In this document: in pieces, positions 1 through 9,750 of the stretch
How positions within the stretch are numbered: position 1 is the first letter of the stretch
Layout: every line of letters begins with the position of its first letter
From: Nitrospira sp.
GTDB lineage: Bacteria; Nitrospirota; Nitrospiria; Nitrospirales; Nitrospiraceae
NCBI GenBank assembly: GCA_024331095.1
Contig: JANDJE010000001.1
Location: 1 to 64,000, forward strand
Direction: 5' to 3'
Length of the DNA stretch: 64,000 nucleotides
Program-made: the position numbers and the translations under genes
The notes under the pieces: model-generated
What the model was told of the DNA's origin: nothing
Seen by the model: the letters and a program-made list of their open reading frames with translations, nothing else
Database searches by the model: none

Positions 1-817
1 GAGGCTGAAAGGCAATGGTGGACTTGGAGCCGCAGAGGTCGATGATTGTTTCGGCCAATTGCAGTATGGTGTATTCTTGTGGATTTCCAAAATTGACCGG
101 CCCCACGACATTATCGCTGGTGTTCATAAGCGACACGAGGGCATCGATCATGTCATCCACATAACAAAATGAGCGGGTCTGTGTCCCATCGCCGTAAATC
201 GTAATCGGCAGGTCCTGCAAAGCCTGCACGATGAAGTTTGACACCACGCGGCCGTCATTCGGATGCATCCTAGGCCCATAAGTATTGAATATCCTCGCCA
301 CCTTGATCTTGAGCGCATACTGACGATAGTAGTCGAAAAAGAGGGTCTCTGCACAACGTTTGCCTTCGTCATAACAGGCTCGGACGCCAATGGGATTCAC
401 ATTCCCCCAATACTTTTCTGTCTGTGGGTGGATAATCGGGTCTCCGTACACTTCGGAAGTTGAAGCCTGCAAAATTTTTGCTCCAACGCGCTTGGCCAAA
501 CCAAGCATGTTGATGGCCCCATGGACGCTTGTCTTGGTGGTTTGGACGGGGTGGCGTTGATAATGAATGGGGGACGCGGGGCAGGCTAAGTTATAGATTT
601 CGTCAACCTCAACATAGAGCGGAAACGTCACGTCATGTCGCATGAGTTCAAACGCCGGATGCGAGAGGAGGTGGCGAATGTTGTCTTTCGTCCCCGTATA
701 AAAATTGTCGACACAAAGAACATCATCCCCTTGAGCCAAGAGGCGCTCGGAGAGATGGGAACCAAGAAACCCGGCTCCTCCTGTTACCAATACTCGCTTC
801 CTTCCGGCGATCTTCAT
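1..817 (-). CDS. UDP-glucuronate decarboxylase / NAD-dependent epimerase (3' end outside window)
   Basis: Manual minus-strand translation from ATG at 817: [27 protein letters not shown]...STSEVYGDP...[17 protein letters not shown]...[10 protein letters not shown]; GxxGxxG Rossmann motif and YxxxK (YDEGK) of extended SDR/UXS family. Open to the left edge. Confidence 0.9.
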   Translation of the reverse strand, partial: MKIAGRKRVLVTGGAGFLGSHLSERLLAQGDDVLCVDNFYTGTKDNIRHLLSHPAFELMRHDVTFPLYVEVDEIYNLACPASPIHYQRHPVQTTKTSVHGAINMLGLAKRVGAKILQASTSEVYGDPIIHPQTEKYWGNVNPIGVRACYDEGKRCAETLFFDYYRQYALKIKVARIFNTYGPRMHPNDGRVVSNFIVQALQDLPITIYGDGTQTRSFCYVDDMIDALVSLMNTSDNVVGPVNFGNPQEYTILQLAETIIDLCGSKSTIAFQP

Positions 818-861
818 CTGCCTCTCCTCTTCAATGGCGCGGACTCAGGATTGCTCTGTAC

Positions 862-1896
862 CTACCCCTGTTGAACTTCTGTTCGTTCGAAGTCATCCCT
901 CACAAGAGCCTCTAATGCTTGCCTGGCCGCCTCCTCAAATCGATCCTTTGTGCCTAAAGCAATTTGAGATCGAAGGTATTGCTCCGCCAATTGGTTCCGG
1001 CCTACCTTGGCGTAGGCCACACCTAGATGAAGGTCAATGCAATACATCGCCGGCTTGAGACTTTTGGCTTTTTCCAGGAGGGGAAGCCCATCGTGAACCT
1101 TTCCCATCTGCACCAAAACCCATCCGTAGGTATCGAGAATGTCGGGATTCTTGGGATCAAGGGCATACGCACGAGCGGCATAGGGTTCTACCAGTTGCGG
1201 ATCCGCCCCTAAAAATTCAATGTCCAGCCAGGCAATGGCGTTATACAGTTGAGCAGATTCAAACCCGCTGTCCAGGGCAAACTGATATTCTTCTCTGGCT
1301 TTTTGATAGTCTTTTTCCCGCTCATACAACATGCCGAGGTTGTAATGTTTTAAATCCTGATGAGTCTTTGCCGTCACTCCTGCCACGGGGACCAGCAACA
1401 GCAGGATCAAAGGCACCGCCCATTTCATTCCAAGCTGCCGGCTTCTCACCGCCACGACACCGACAAGAATGCCCGCCGTATCCGCAACCAGATCACCATA
1501 TTCGGCCGTCCGGCCGATTCTCAAGACTGCCTGCTGGAGTTCATCCCCCACAGCAACCACGAACGTCAAGATAGCCGCCACCAACAGTTTGTTGGACTCT
1601 CGGTGAGGCCAGGGTGAATGGAGCATCGCGGCATATATGATGAGAACCCCCACAAAAAAGGCGAGAAAATGAACCGGCTTGTCTAGGCCTGGCAGGCGAA
1701 GCCAGAGGGCAGCCAATGGGTTGGCCAGGAGATTGGGGAGAATTAGCAATGCCACGATGAAAATTGGCGCGATCCACCAGGCCATCCACGGTTTACTCAT
1801 CAGCTCACTGCACTTCATGACGCTGCCAGTGGTTTTCCCTTTTTGCCACCATGAAACGGCCTTTGACCCGCTCAATCGTGTCAGCAGCCAAGCCAC
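862..1896 (-). CDS. VanZ-like membrane domain fused to TPR repeats
   Basis: ORF 344 aa; VanZ signature GDELQQAVLRIGRTAEYGDLVADTAGILVG followed by TPR-like region (YNLGMLYEREKDYQKAREEYQFALDSG...). True start probably internal (MKCSELMSKPW or MSKPW). Confidence 0.75.
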   Translation of the reverse strand: MAWLLTRLSGSKAVSWWQKGKTTGSVMKCSELMSKPWMAWWIAPIFIVALLILPNLLANPLAALWLRLPGLDKPVHFLAFFVGVLIIYAAMLHSPWPHRESNKLLVAAILTFVVAVGDELQQAVLRIGRTAEYGDLVADTAGILVGVVAVRSRQLGMKWAVPLILLLLVPVAGVTAKTHQDLKHYNLGMLYEREKDYQKAREEYQFALDSGFESAQLYNAIAWLDIEFLGADPQLVEPYAARAYALDPKNPDILDTYGWVLVQMGKVHDGLPLLEKAKSLKPAMYCIDLHLGVAYAKVGRNQLAEQYLRSQIALGTKDRFEEAARQALEALVRDDFERTEVQQG

Positions 1897-2947
1897 AAAA
1901 GCCGTGCCACGTGAATGGATAATAAGAAACGGCCCGGTAACCTCGCTGTTCGGTTATCCAACCATGGAGCCAGGCTTCATCGCTCCCCAGAAACTCGTAC
2001 GAGGCAAGCCTTTGATCAAACGCATACTTGATTGTTTCTGCCAGCAATTGCCAGCCAGGGGAGCAGCGGCTCCAGGCTTCATCATAGCCGATCTTAAACA
2101 CCCAAAATCGGTCACCATACACAGCGGATAATTGCGCGGCAATCGGTGTGCCCGCGACATCCAGAAAAGCAAACCGAAAGGCCCCGGCCGACGATGCTAG
2201 GGCCGCATATCGCTCAAAAAAGCGTCTCATATTCTCACGCTGCTTGAGACTTGATCCTTGACGTTCTTTCCATCCCGTCCCTTCTATTCGGATAAAATCG
2301 GCCATGCTCACTTCAAGTTCGTCTTTCTTCGGACAAAAAATCCGAACCGTAACCGGGCCTGCCTCTTCAGCACGACGTCGAGCTCGCCGAAAGTCATAGC
2401 GACGACGTGAGGAAAGCCTCTCAAAATACGCAGACCAGTCAGACACGATCGGGATCATCAGCGAATAGCCAACGCCGCTTTTCATCACGATGCCTCGCTG
2501 AGCAACGAGCAGACCGGAACGAAATTGAGACACTACGGCTGAATCCACTGGCATTCTTGCCATAACAATGGGTAATCGCCTTTCGAGCAAGGCCGTCATC
2601 AGATAGTCCAACGCTTCATGATCACGATACAGTAATCCAGACGGTTCATAAAGGAACGACACACCGATCAATTCCAACCGCAAGAGAGCGCCGTGCCTTC
2701 GTTCGACGAGCGGTGCAAGGCCGACCAATTCCCCTTTTCGGCGAACGACGATGATAAAGAGTTGATCCTGCGCATGAAATGCTTCTACACAGGCTGCCAC
2801 CCATGCATGACTCAAAGTCGGCATCCCCACCTGTTCTGCAAGACCGTCCCACTCACGAGCCATCCCTTCGAGCGCCGAACGGTTTTTGACCATGTCAATT
2901 TCGTACAGATGCTTGCCACTCACCGATCGCTTTAATCCTAAAAGCAT
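1805..2947 (-). CDS. GNAT/FemAB-like (CelD/BcsL-type) acyltransferase
   Basis: ORF 380 aa; RRRYDFRRARRRAEE...FIRIEGTGWKERQGSS...PIAAQLSAVYGDRFWVFKIGYDEAWSRCSPGWQLLAETIKYAFDQ typical of Acetyltransf_6 proteins. Confidence 0.75.
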   Translation of the reverse strand: MLLGLKRSVSGKHLYEIDMVKNRSALEGMAREWDGLAEQVGMPTLSHAWVAACVEAFHAQDQLFIIVVRRKGELVGLAPLVERRHGALLRLELIGVSFLYEPSGLLYRDHEALDYLMTALLERRLPIVMARMPVDSAVVSQFRSGLLVAQRGIVMKSGVGYSLMIPIVSDWSAYFERLSSRRRYDFRRARRRAEEAGPVTVRIFCPKKDELEVSMADFIRIEGTGWKERQGSSLKQRENMRRFFERYAALASSAGAFRFAFLDVAGTPIAAQLSAVYGDRFWVFKIGYDEAWSRCSPGWQLLAETIKYAFDQRLASYEFLGSDEAWLHGWITEQRGYRAVSYYPFTWHGFCGLAADTIERVKGRFMVAKRENHWQRHEVQ

Positions 2948-2950
2948 CCG

Positions 2951-3994
2951 TTAATCTGAGCCACTCCTCATCAATGATCGCATACTCCTGAGCAATGCTC
3001 CGCCTCCTGGAAACCAGGCGCATAGAGCCACCCCTATCCCTGTGGGCCAACCGTTTAACTTCCCAAGCAAGAGCCATCGTCCTATGGCTGCTCGTGCGTC
3101 ACGCATATTTGAGTGCATGACATGGTGCTTGGCTAATTGCAAATAGAGATCCGCCTCAACTCGCCGGATTTCGTCACGATGAGCAGTGAGAAACTCCGCA
3201 TCAGATTTCCACACCGACTCAATCATACGGAGATGAAAGCGAATTTTTGCCGCGGCGCTCATACGGGTCAATCGCGGCCACTCATCGCCGCCACGATTGA
3301 TGGTCGTCTCCACATCCATGAATCCCACTGGATAGCTTCGAGCCAATCGCGCGAAAAACTCCCAATCTGAACAGTGATGGTTATCTTCGGGGAACCGAAT
3401 ATCTGGTGTGACGCAAGCAGCCCGCACAATCGCGCAGCTCGGAAGAATGTAACAATTGGTCAATAACGCCCGGTAGAGGCGTCCAGAATAGAGAGCAACC
3501 GGTTCGTCTCGGCCCATACAGGGCACCAAAACTTGGAACATGTCCTCAAGTGTCCTGTCCCATTGGAGCGGTTCGTGAAACCAGGTGCTCAGTCCTTTGG
3601 GTCTTACTCTGCCCCCATTACCGGTGATCACAAAATCTGAGAATAGGACCCCCAAATGGGGGAATTGCTCCATGATCGCCACTTGCCATTCCAGTTTCCG
3701 TTCCATCCACAGGTCATCAGAGTCCAAGAAGGCGAGATAGCGCCCCTGAGCTACTTCCAAGGCGCTGTTACGCGCCCCTCCCACTCCCTTATTGTCCTGA
3801 TGAATAGCTATAATCCGATTACCGAACGAAGCCAACACCTGCCTCGTCTCATCCGTCGATCCATCATCGACGACGATGATCTCTCTGGGAGGCCTCGTCT
3901 GCCGCAATACGCTCTCAATCGATTCCGCCACCAAGCGGGCTCGGTTGTACGTTGGGATGATGACACTCACATCGACCGGGTCACGAACTTGCAC
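2951..3994 (-). CDS. Glycosyltransferase family 2
   Basis: ORF 347 aa; VSVIIPTYNRARLVAESIESVLRQTRPPREIIVVDDGSTDET and FLDSDDLW are GT-A GT2 motifs. Confidence 0.92.
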   Translation of the reverse strand: MQVRDPVDVSVIIPTYNRARLVAESIESVLRQTRPPREIIVVDDGSTDETRQVLASFGNRIIAIHQDNKGVGGARNSALEVAQGRYLAFLDSDDLWMERKLEWQVAIMEQFPHLGVLFSDFVITGNGGRVRPKGLSTWFHEPLQWDRTLEDMFQVLVPCMGRDEPVALYSGRLYRALLTNCYILPSCAIVRAACVTPDIRFPEDNHHCSDWEFFARLARSYPVGFMDVETTINRGGDEWPRLTRMSAAAKIRFHLRMIESVWKSDAEFLTAHRDEIRRVEADLYLQLAKHHVMHSNMRDARAAIGRWLLLGKLNGWPTGIGVALCAWFPGGGALLRSMRSLMRSGSD

Positions 3995-5084
3995 GATCGG
4001 TTCTCCTCGTTTTTCCGTGCAGCGCTCTTTTTATCGAACCCAGTTTTTGCCTCGTTTGAGCAAGGGCATAGGTGACGCTGTCCTTAAAAACCTGAACCTG
4101 AACGGTCGTGCGCACATGGTTGCAGAACCGCTGCTTGAACGGCTCGTCGCCTACGGAGAAATCGAATTCCTCACGTTTCTGCTCAATCGCGTAGCCGATC
4201 AAATACCGAAGAAGGACGAGCCCTGGGGAATGTTTTGCCCATGCCGGATCAAAGGAGGGTTTGTACCACAACAGCTTTCCTTCATAGTCAAACCCCATAT
4301 GCATCGCCAACGGCCGCCCATTCAGCTCCACAATCGACAATACGAGCCAACCCGTCCCGGACAGAGTCCGCGCTAATTCCTGGTAGAACGATCGATTCTT
4401 CTCGTCAAGAAACAGACTGGGGCTTCCGGTATTGGTCCAGCGGGCGATGTGTTGCGAGAAGAAACTATCCAGATAAGACATCACCTCCGATCCCTGCACC
4501 GTTTTGAAGGTGAGGCGGCCCTGGCGCTGAAAATAATTCAGCCGTCGGCGCAGACTGTACTTGTTGAGCAATTTCAGTGTTTCTTCTTCCTGCCCTTTGA
4601 TGAGCAGCGTAGGGCTCGGATACAGATCCCGCTGGAGCAAGCGGCAACCGTATCGACGGCAGAGATAATGGATTCCCGAAATAATCGGCGATTCCGCTGG
4701 AATACTATTCAGCCGAATACAATCCCATCGCTCCCTCACCGCAAAGAGATGGTCGAAGAGCTTCTCCAACAGATCGAGACGGCCATCCACACACAACAGG
4801 TCGCAATAATCGGCCCTGCCATCGCCCAAAAACTTGATGACCCGTTGGCCCAGAAACTCTTTCGTGATCATCAACGGAGCCACCGCCTCGATGCCTGATC
4901 CGTCCGGAGAATCAACCACAATGTACAGCGGCTCGCATCGATCCTTGAACGTCTTTTCCCAACTCCAAAGCCATTGGTACGTCTGAAAGATCGTTCGGGT
5001 TGGACTTTTCATCGCCAAGGCGTTCCAGCCACGAGCGTCGAGTCCAACGCTCTCGATCGAAGAAAAAATATTCCCGGAAAACAT
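3981..5084 (-). CDS. GNAT/FemAB-like (CelD/BcsL-type) acyltransferase
   Basis: ORF 367 aa; RRRLNYFQRQGRLTF...PLAMHMGFDYEGKLLWYKPSFDPAWAKHSPGLVLLRYLIGYAIEQ; same architecture as the 1805-2947 gene. Confidence 0.75.
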   Translation of the reverse strand: MFSGNIFSSIESVGLDARGWNALAMKSPTRTIFQTYQWLWSWEKTFKDRCEPLYIVVDSPDGSGIEAVAPLMITKEFLGQRVIKFLGDGRADYCDLLCVDGRLDLLEKLFDHLFAVRERWDCIRLNSIPAESPIISGIHYLCRRYGCRLLQRDLYPSPTLLIKGQEEETLKLLNKYSLRRRLNYFQRQGRLTFKTVQGSEVMSYLDSFFSQHIARWTNTGSPSLFLDEKNRSFYQELARTLSGTGWLVLSIVELNGRPLAMHMGFDYEGKLLWYKPSFDPAWAKHSPGLVLLRYLIGYAIEQKREEFDFSVGDEPFKQRFCNHVRTTVQVQVFKDSVTYALAQTRQKLGSIKRALHGKTRRTDRASS

Positions 5085-5105
5085 TGGGAAGATGACGTCG
5101 CGTGA

Positions 5106-6323
5106 CTAGCTGCCCAGAGTTTCGCCTATTATCGCCGCGATTCGATCTTGATCTTCTTCTGTCACGTAACCATGAGTGGGAAGGGTGAGGATTTGTTTGG
5201 CAAGAGCCCGCCCCCCGGAGATTTTCTGATCTTCCAGTTGCAACAGGTTTCGCAGTTGAGGAATATCGTTGATGGCGGATGGGTAAGAGGCAGTCGCACC
5301 AATCCCCTTTCGTCGGAGCGATTCCATCACCCTGTCTCGGCATTCAGGAGCGACCAATACCGGATATCGAAGATACGCCGGCACCGCAGTCGGTCGCGGT
5401 GCTATAGGACGGAGCAGGCTCCCCCAGGGCAATCGTTCGGCATACCGCTCGGCCGCGGCGCGCCGCTGAGCGGCAAGGGCATCCAGCCGTGCGAACAACC
5501 GCCGGCCCAGCGGCGCCATCCACTTGTCATATTGAGCCAGCGGATAATCCGTCCGATAGGCCGTCGTCCCCAATCCCAAAAACGGGAGCGAATTGGGAAT
5601 CCAGTATCGCCGAGGATGAAGAAAGGTCGCATAGACCAGCAGCTTGGCCACGTGAGACAGCGACTCACCCACCGTATTATTCCGTAGTTTCCCTACCTGG
5701 GCGGAGATCGCCGCCGCGATTCGATCGGAATTCGTGACCAACACTCCGCCATCGATCGACGTGACGTTCTTCCCTTTATCGAAACTATAGAGGCCCACAT
5801 CTCCCCAGGTGCCGGATTGTCGCCCTGCAACCGATCCGCCAAGACATTGAGCCGCATCATCGATGAGATAGACCCCGCGCTCCTGAGTCAGACGCCTCCA
5901 TCTCTCCACATCGTTGGGTAGACCGTATAAATTGGTCGCCACAACCGCCAAGATCCTGGTCCCGTCGATTTCCTCCAAATCCTCCGGCACAAAGTCGAGG
6001 GTCTCCGGATTGACATCGGCCAACCTGACCTTGAGCCCGGCCTTGACGACGGACGACGGCACAGAAAAACAGGTATAAGAGGGAATCAGGACTTCCTGCC
6101 GCCGCCCGCCGTCCAATTCCTTGAGCGCAAGCAAAGCAAGGGTGAGCGCGGCACGACCGGTCGACACGAACTCACAATGCCGAACCTTCACGCTTGCGCA
6201 AAGCTCGGTCTTAAACCGCTCCACCGAATCTTCACGGATAAGCGCGGTCCCGATGCTGCCCGCCACATCGGAGAAACCGACCGGCGTGCCAGCCGGTGGA
6301 ACGAATCGAAATCTGGCAGCCAT
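5106..6323 (-). CDS. DegT/DnrJ/EryC1/StrS family PLP-dependent aminotransferase
   Basis: ORF 405 aa; LIPSYTCFSVPSSVVKAGLKVRLADVNPETLDF, LIDDAAQCLGG, GLYSFDKGKNVTSIDGGVLVTN (catalytic Lys region). Confidence 0.88.
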   Translation of the reverse strand: MAARFRFVPPAGTPVGFSDVAGSIGTALIREDSVERFKTELCASVKVRHCEFVSTGRAALTLALLALKELDGGRRQEVLIPSYTCFSVPSSVVKAGLKVRLADVNPETLDFVPEDLEEIDGTRILAVVATNLYGLPNDVERWRRLTQERGVYLIDDAAQCLGGSVAGRQSGTWGDVGLYSFDKGKNVTSIDGGVLVTNSDRIAAAISAQVGKLRNNTVGESLSHVAKLLVYATFLHPRRYWIPNSLPFLGLGTTAYRTDYPLAQYDKWMAPLGRRLFARLDALAAQRRAAAERYAERLPWGSLLRPIAPRPTAVPAYLRYPVLVAPECRDRVMESLRRKGIGATASYPSAINDIPQLRNLLQLEDQKISGGRALAKQILTLPTHGYVTEEDQDRIAAIIGETLGS

Positions 6324-6380
6324 GATTTGTTACCGACCCCGCTGCAACGCAGGAATTGACGATAAAAAGCCGAAACCGGA

Positions 6381-7412
6381 TCAGGGAATACCCTTGGCCA
6401 CCAAAGGCCCTATAGCCTTGGCGATCGACAAGGGCAGCATTTTCCACACATTGATGGCCAACTGAAATTTTGGATTACCGACGTTCAGTTGAGGAATCGG
6501 CTCTCCATTCCTCATGACGTACTGCCAGTAGAGCTGAGTGGGAAACGCATTCCATTTTTTCTTGAACGCCTCGCCGCCGGAATCCGCCGTGGATCGGCCG
6601 AGATGATAGAGGCGATACCCTCGTTCACAGGCGTCTTTGATCATCTCCCAATAGAGGACGTAGCTCGACTCTACTTCGCGAGCCTTGGGAAGGGCTCCCA
6701 GCCACATGCCTTCGACCACTCCGCGAAAATGGCCGTTCAACGCCGCGGAGACCGGAACGCCGTGATGATCCAGCACGAAGATTTTGGTCTCGCTTGGAAA
6801 TGTCTTCATCAGACATTCAAAGTATTCTTTCCGATACAACGGCGTCCCCAAGTTCCGCCAGCTTACGCTTAAGATCTCATAGAATGTCTCAAGCAGCTCA
6901 GATCCTCCACTTCTGACCGTCAGTCCCCGCTTGTAAGCGCGTCGAACATTGTTGCGATGTCCGGTTTTGAAGGCGTTCCAGAGTGTATCGGGATTCGGAT
7001 CCAGCAGAATCGTGACACTGACCTTGTGCTCCGAAGTCGGCAAATCACCTCCCAATTTTCGCATCCCGCGGATCTCCAGATATTTGATGCCGTGCCGTTC
7101 GACAATGGCCCGTGCCTCATCGAGCAACAGCCGGTCAATCTCAGGATCATCCGAACAGGGGCCCCCGTAATTCACGAACGGCAGCGAGCAAAGAATCTTC
7201 CCGAACAGTTTGGTATCCAAGTAGACCAGAGGGAAGACGCCTCTGATCCGGCCTTCGTCCATCGCCGCCAGATAAAATGTTCGATGTCCGAACGAGGACT
7301 CGTTCACCTGTTTCCAGCCGAACAGATGGTAGAACGATCCCTGCTCATGACGGCCGACGTACTCATCCCACGCCCGCGCGTGACCATCATCACAATACAC
7401 GATCTGCATCAT
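6381..7412 (-). CDS. FemAB-related protein, exosortase/PEP-CTERM system-associated type
   Basis: ORF 343 aa; FYHLFGWKQVNESSFGHRTFYLAA...NNVRRAYKRGLTV...RLYHLGRSTADSGGEAFKKKWNAFPTQLYW typical of exosortase-locus FemAB proteins. Confidence 0.85.
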   Translation of the reverse strand: MMQIVYCDDGHARAWDEYVGRHEQGSFYHLFGWKQVNESSFGHRTFYLAAMDEGRIRGVFPLVYLDTKLFGKILCSLPFVNYGGPCSDDPEIDRLLLDEARAIVERHGIKYLEIRGMRKLGGDLPTSEHKVSVTILLDPNPDTLWNAFKTGHRNNVRRAYKRGLTVRSGGSELLETFYEILSVSWRNLGTPLYRKEYFECLMKTFPSETKIFVLDHHGVPVSAALNGHFRGVVEGMWLGALPKAREVESSYVLYWEMIKDACERGYRLYHLGRSTADSGGEAFKKKWNAFPTQLYWQYVMRNGEPIPQLNVGNPKFQLAINVWKMLPLSIAKAIGPLVAKGIP

Positions 7413-7427
7413 GACCGCTCTGCCCTC

Positions 7428-8162
7428 TTATTCACCGCTCACGGTTTCTTCAATCGATCCAATACAAGCCAGCAGCCGAGCCGCAATGCGCTCCGCGGCC
7501 CTTTCATTTAAATGGCCGCCGTCATCCGTGTAGTCCGAGACAAGATTGGGAATGGTCTCCCCTTGATACCGAACGGCGGAGAGTCGTCCGTCAGGGTAGG
7601 TTGCCTCCGCCTCCGCCAAGTCGAACAACCGGCCTGACGGCCCATACGCGGCGCGCAAGAGTTCGTTGTATGCATGGCGTTTGATTTGCGCGAGGCGTTC
7701 CCGGTCGTCTCCTCTCCACTGCGTCTTGATCCATTGAAGTACCCCGCTCTCAAGACGTCTCAGCGGCACGGTAACATGCAGGAACGTGACAGCCGAATAG
7801 GTCAGGGCAAGATCGTCCATCATCCGGCGATACGTATTGAACAGATTCTCAACATCGGTGCGGTCCGTGATGTCCACGTAACACAATTTAAAGAACGCCA
7901 CGTCAACCGACTCTCCTACGCCGGATGTCATGACGGATTTGAAATCCTCGAATTTTGCCAGCGGATCACGATTTTGACCGACCCGGAAATGGGCGAACAC
8001 CGGATGCCGAAACAGTTTCGGGTCCGAACTTTCGACGACATTCAGCCGCCCTTGTCGGCCGGCCATCAACCCGTCGATCAGGTTTTTGCCGACCGACTGA
8101 TGCCCGAAACAGATCCGCTTACGCGACAATCGATCCCAAGGAACTTGCGCTACGGCCGCCAC
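7428..8162 (-). CDS. SGNH/GDSL-hydrolase-like protein (divergent)
   Basis: ORF 244 aa; N-terminal FGHQSVGKNLIDGL (Ser block) and C-terminal SDYTDDGGHLNERAAERIAARLL (DxxH block); no obvious signal peptide. Confidence 0.5.
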   Translation of the reverse strand: MAAVAQVPWDRLSRKRICFGHQSVGKNLIDGLMAGRQGRLNVVESSDPKLFRHPVFAHFRVGQNRDPLAKFEDFKSVMTSGVGESVDVAFFKLCYVDITDRTDVENLFNTYRRMMDDLALTYSAVTFLHVTVPLRRLESGVLQWIKTQWRGDDRERLAQIKRHAYNELLRAAYGPSGRLFDLAEAEATYPDGRLSAVRYQGETIPNLVSDYTDDGGHLNERAAERIAARLLACIGSIEETVSGE

Positions 8163-8186
8163 CTATACTCCTTCCAACGTGTCAGC

Positions 8187-9737
8187 TCAGGTTACATTAT
8201 GCGTAGAACTGGAAAGAAACCGGGTAAGCCGAGGAAAGACTTGTGAGACAAACGCTCCCAAACGAGTGGTCGCTTGTTCCACACCCTCCTCTCCGGCGGA
8301 AGGCAGATCCGTCGCCACCCAGATCAACGCGCCGTTCGTCCGACCGTGGGTCATCCCGTCAAGTGCCGTGTAGAGCTTGACTGCAAGAGGGCCGGTCAAC
8401 AGTCTGCCGTTGAGATCGTACCAAAACATGGCCACTTGCCGTTTCCCGCCCTCGGAAAGGATTCGCCGATTGACCTCGATCGCATTCCGTCCATCCAGGC
8501 TCAGCCTAATGGTAGTCGCACCACTGTGAAGAGCGGATGTCCCGGCGTGGATCAATTCTTTCCCTTGGGATTGGGATGCAAAATACCAGAGCGACAACCT
8601 GACATCCTCTCCGGAGCCGGCCCGATAGGTCCAGGACCATTTCTGATCGGCGCCCGGCACCATGTCGCTCGCCGGGACTTCAGTTCCTATCCATCCGACA
8701 TCGACCAGTGATACACCGTTCCCGTTCGATACCAGGACGACAGGTTGCGACCGATCGAGGTATCCGGACGCTCCAACAAGAACCAGCAGCACCGCCAATA
8801 CCACCCAAGCTATCCGCACGCGAGGCCATTCCAGTTTCCACGGGCCCTGTGTGTCCACGTGCGGGGCAGGATTCTGCCCGCGAGACAACACCCAGAGTCC
8901 CACGAAAATGACCAGATAGCCGATCATCGAGGTGAACATGCCGTGCAACGTATGGTATGGACCATGAAGGTCGCCGCTCACATCGTAATAGGCCAACACT
9001 CCGATCAAGGCCACGCGCAAGCTGTTTGCCAAAGCAGAAACCGTCACCGCAAAAACCACAAGGGTTATGCGTTTCAAGACGCTGTCAAGCACAATGGTAG
9101 AGAGAGAAATGGATGTTGCCAAGACGGCAATCAAATAGTTGACACCGCTACACGATTTGGCGACTTCCAGCGTGATGTTTGGCAAATAGATAAAGACCCC
9201 GTTTTGATAGACGGGGATGCCGACCGCATTGAGCAACCAGACACCAAGATCCGCCGATAGACGCTGAAAGGGGAAATGCAACGGCTCGGTGATAGCATCC
9301 CACACGGGAATCATAAATCCTAAAAAGGCGATTGGCACACCCAGCACTTTGAGCACTGGCCACCCAAATAAAAACAGAATGACGCCAGGAAGGGTCATCA
9401 ACAACGATATCTGCTGCACGGTCTGAACGCCGCCCGCGCGACCGAGCATCAATGCCGACAATCCAGCTGCAATGGCGATCGTCCCCGTCACATATGCCGG
9501 CCGGGGCTGTACGGCCCACAATTGATCTCGTCTCACCCATGCGAGATAGGCGCTGATGCCGGGAATCAAAAAGGCATAGGAATAAAAAGAGATGTTCCAC
9601 CACTGTCTGCCCATTCCGACCAGCACATCCATGTAACAAAAAAGAAACGCGGCGGCCAGAACGAAACCGAGCATCAGGACTCGCCGATCAGGGAGGGTCC
9701 AATCCACCGCCGACAAAGAACAGCTTGCGGGTTTCAT
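8187..9737 (-). CDS. Exosortase with C-terminal EpsI domain
   Basis: ORF 516 aa; multi-TM with EVAKSCSGVNYLIAVLATS (Cys), ANSLRVALIG (Arg), HTLHGMFTSMIG (His) exosortase catalytic motifs; soluble EpsI-like C-terminus (SLWYFASQSQGKELIH...). Confidence 0.9.
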   Translation of the reverse strand: MKPASCSLSAVDWTLPDRRVLMLGFVLAAAFLFCYMDVLVGMGRQWWNISFYSYAFLIPGISAYLAWVRRDQLWAVQPRPAYVTGTIAIAAGLSALMLGRAGGVQTVQQISLLMTLPGVILFLFGWPVLKVLGVPIAFLGFMIPVWDAITEPLHFPFQRLSADLGVWLLNAVGIPVYQNGVFIYLPNITLEVAKSCSGVNYLIAVLATSISLSTIVLDSVLKRITLVVFAVTVSALANSLRVALIGVLAYYDVSGDLHGPYHTLHGMFTSMIGYLVIFVGLWVLSRGQNPAPHVDTQGPWKLEWPRVRIAWVVLAVLLVLVGASGYLDRSQPVVLVSNGNGVSLVDVGWIGTEVPASDMVPGADQKWSWTYRAGSGEDVRLSLWYFASQSQGKELIHAGTSALHSGATTIRLSLDGRNAIEVNRRILSEGGKRQVAMFWYDLNGRLLTGPLAVKLYTALDGMTHGRTNGALIWVATDLPSAGEEGVEQATTRLGAFVSQVFPRLTRFLSSSTHNVT

Positions 9738-9750
9738 GGAGGAAAGAACT

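Noticed and set aside
148-390. 80-aa minus-strand ORF at left edge
   Set aside because: Alternative frame inside the UDP-glucuronate decarboxylase gene, whose real frame is open to the window start.
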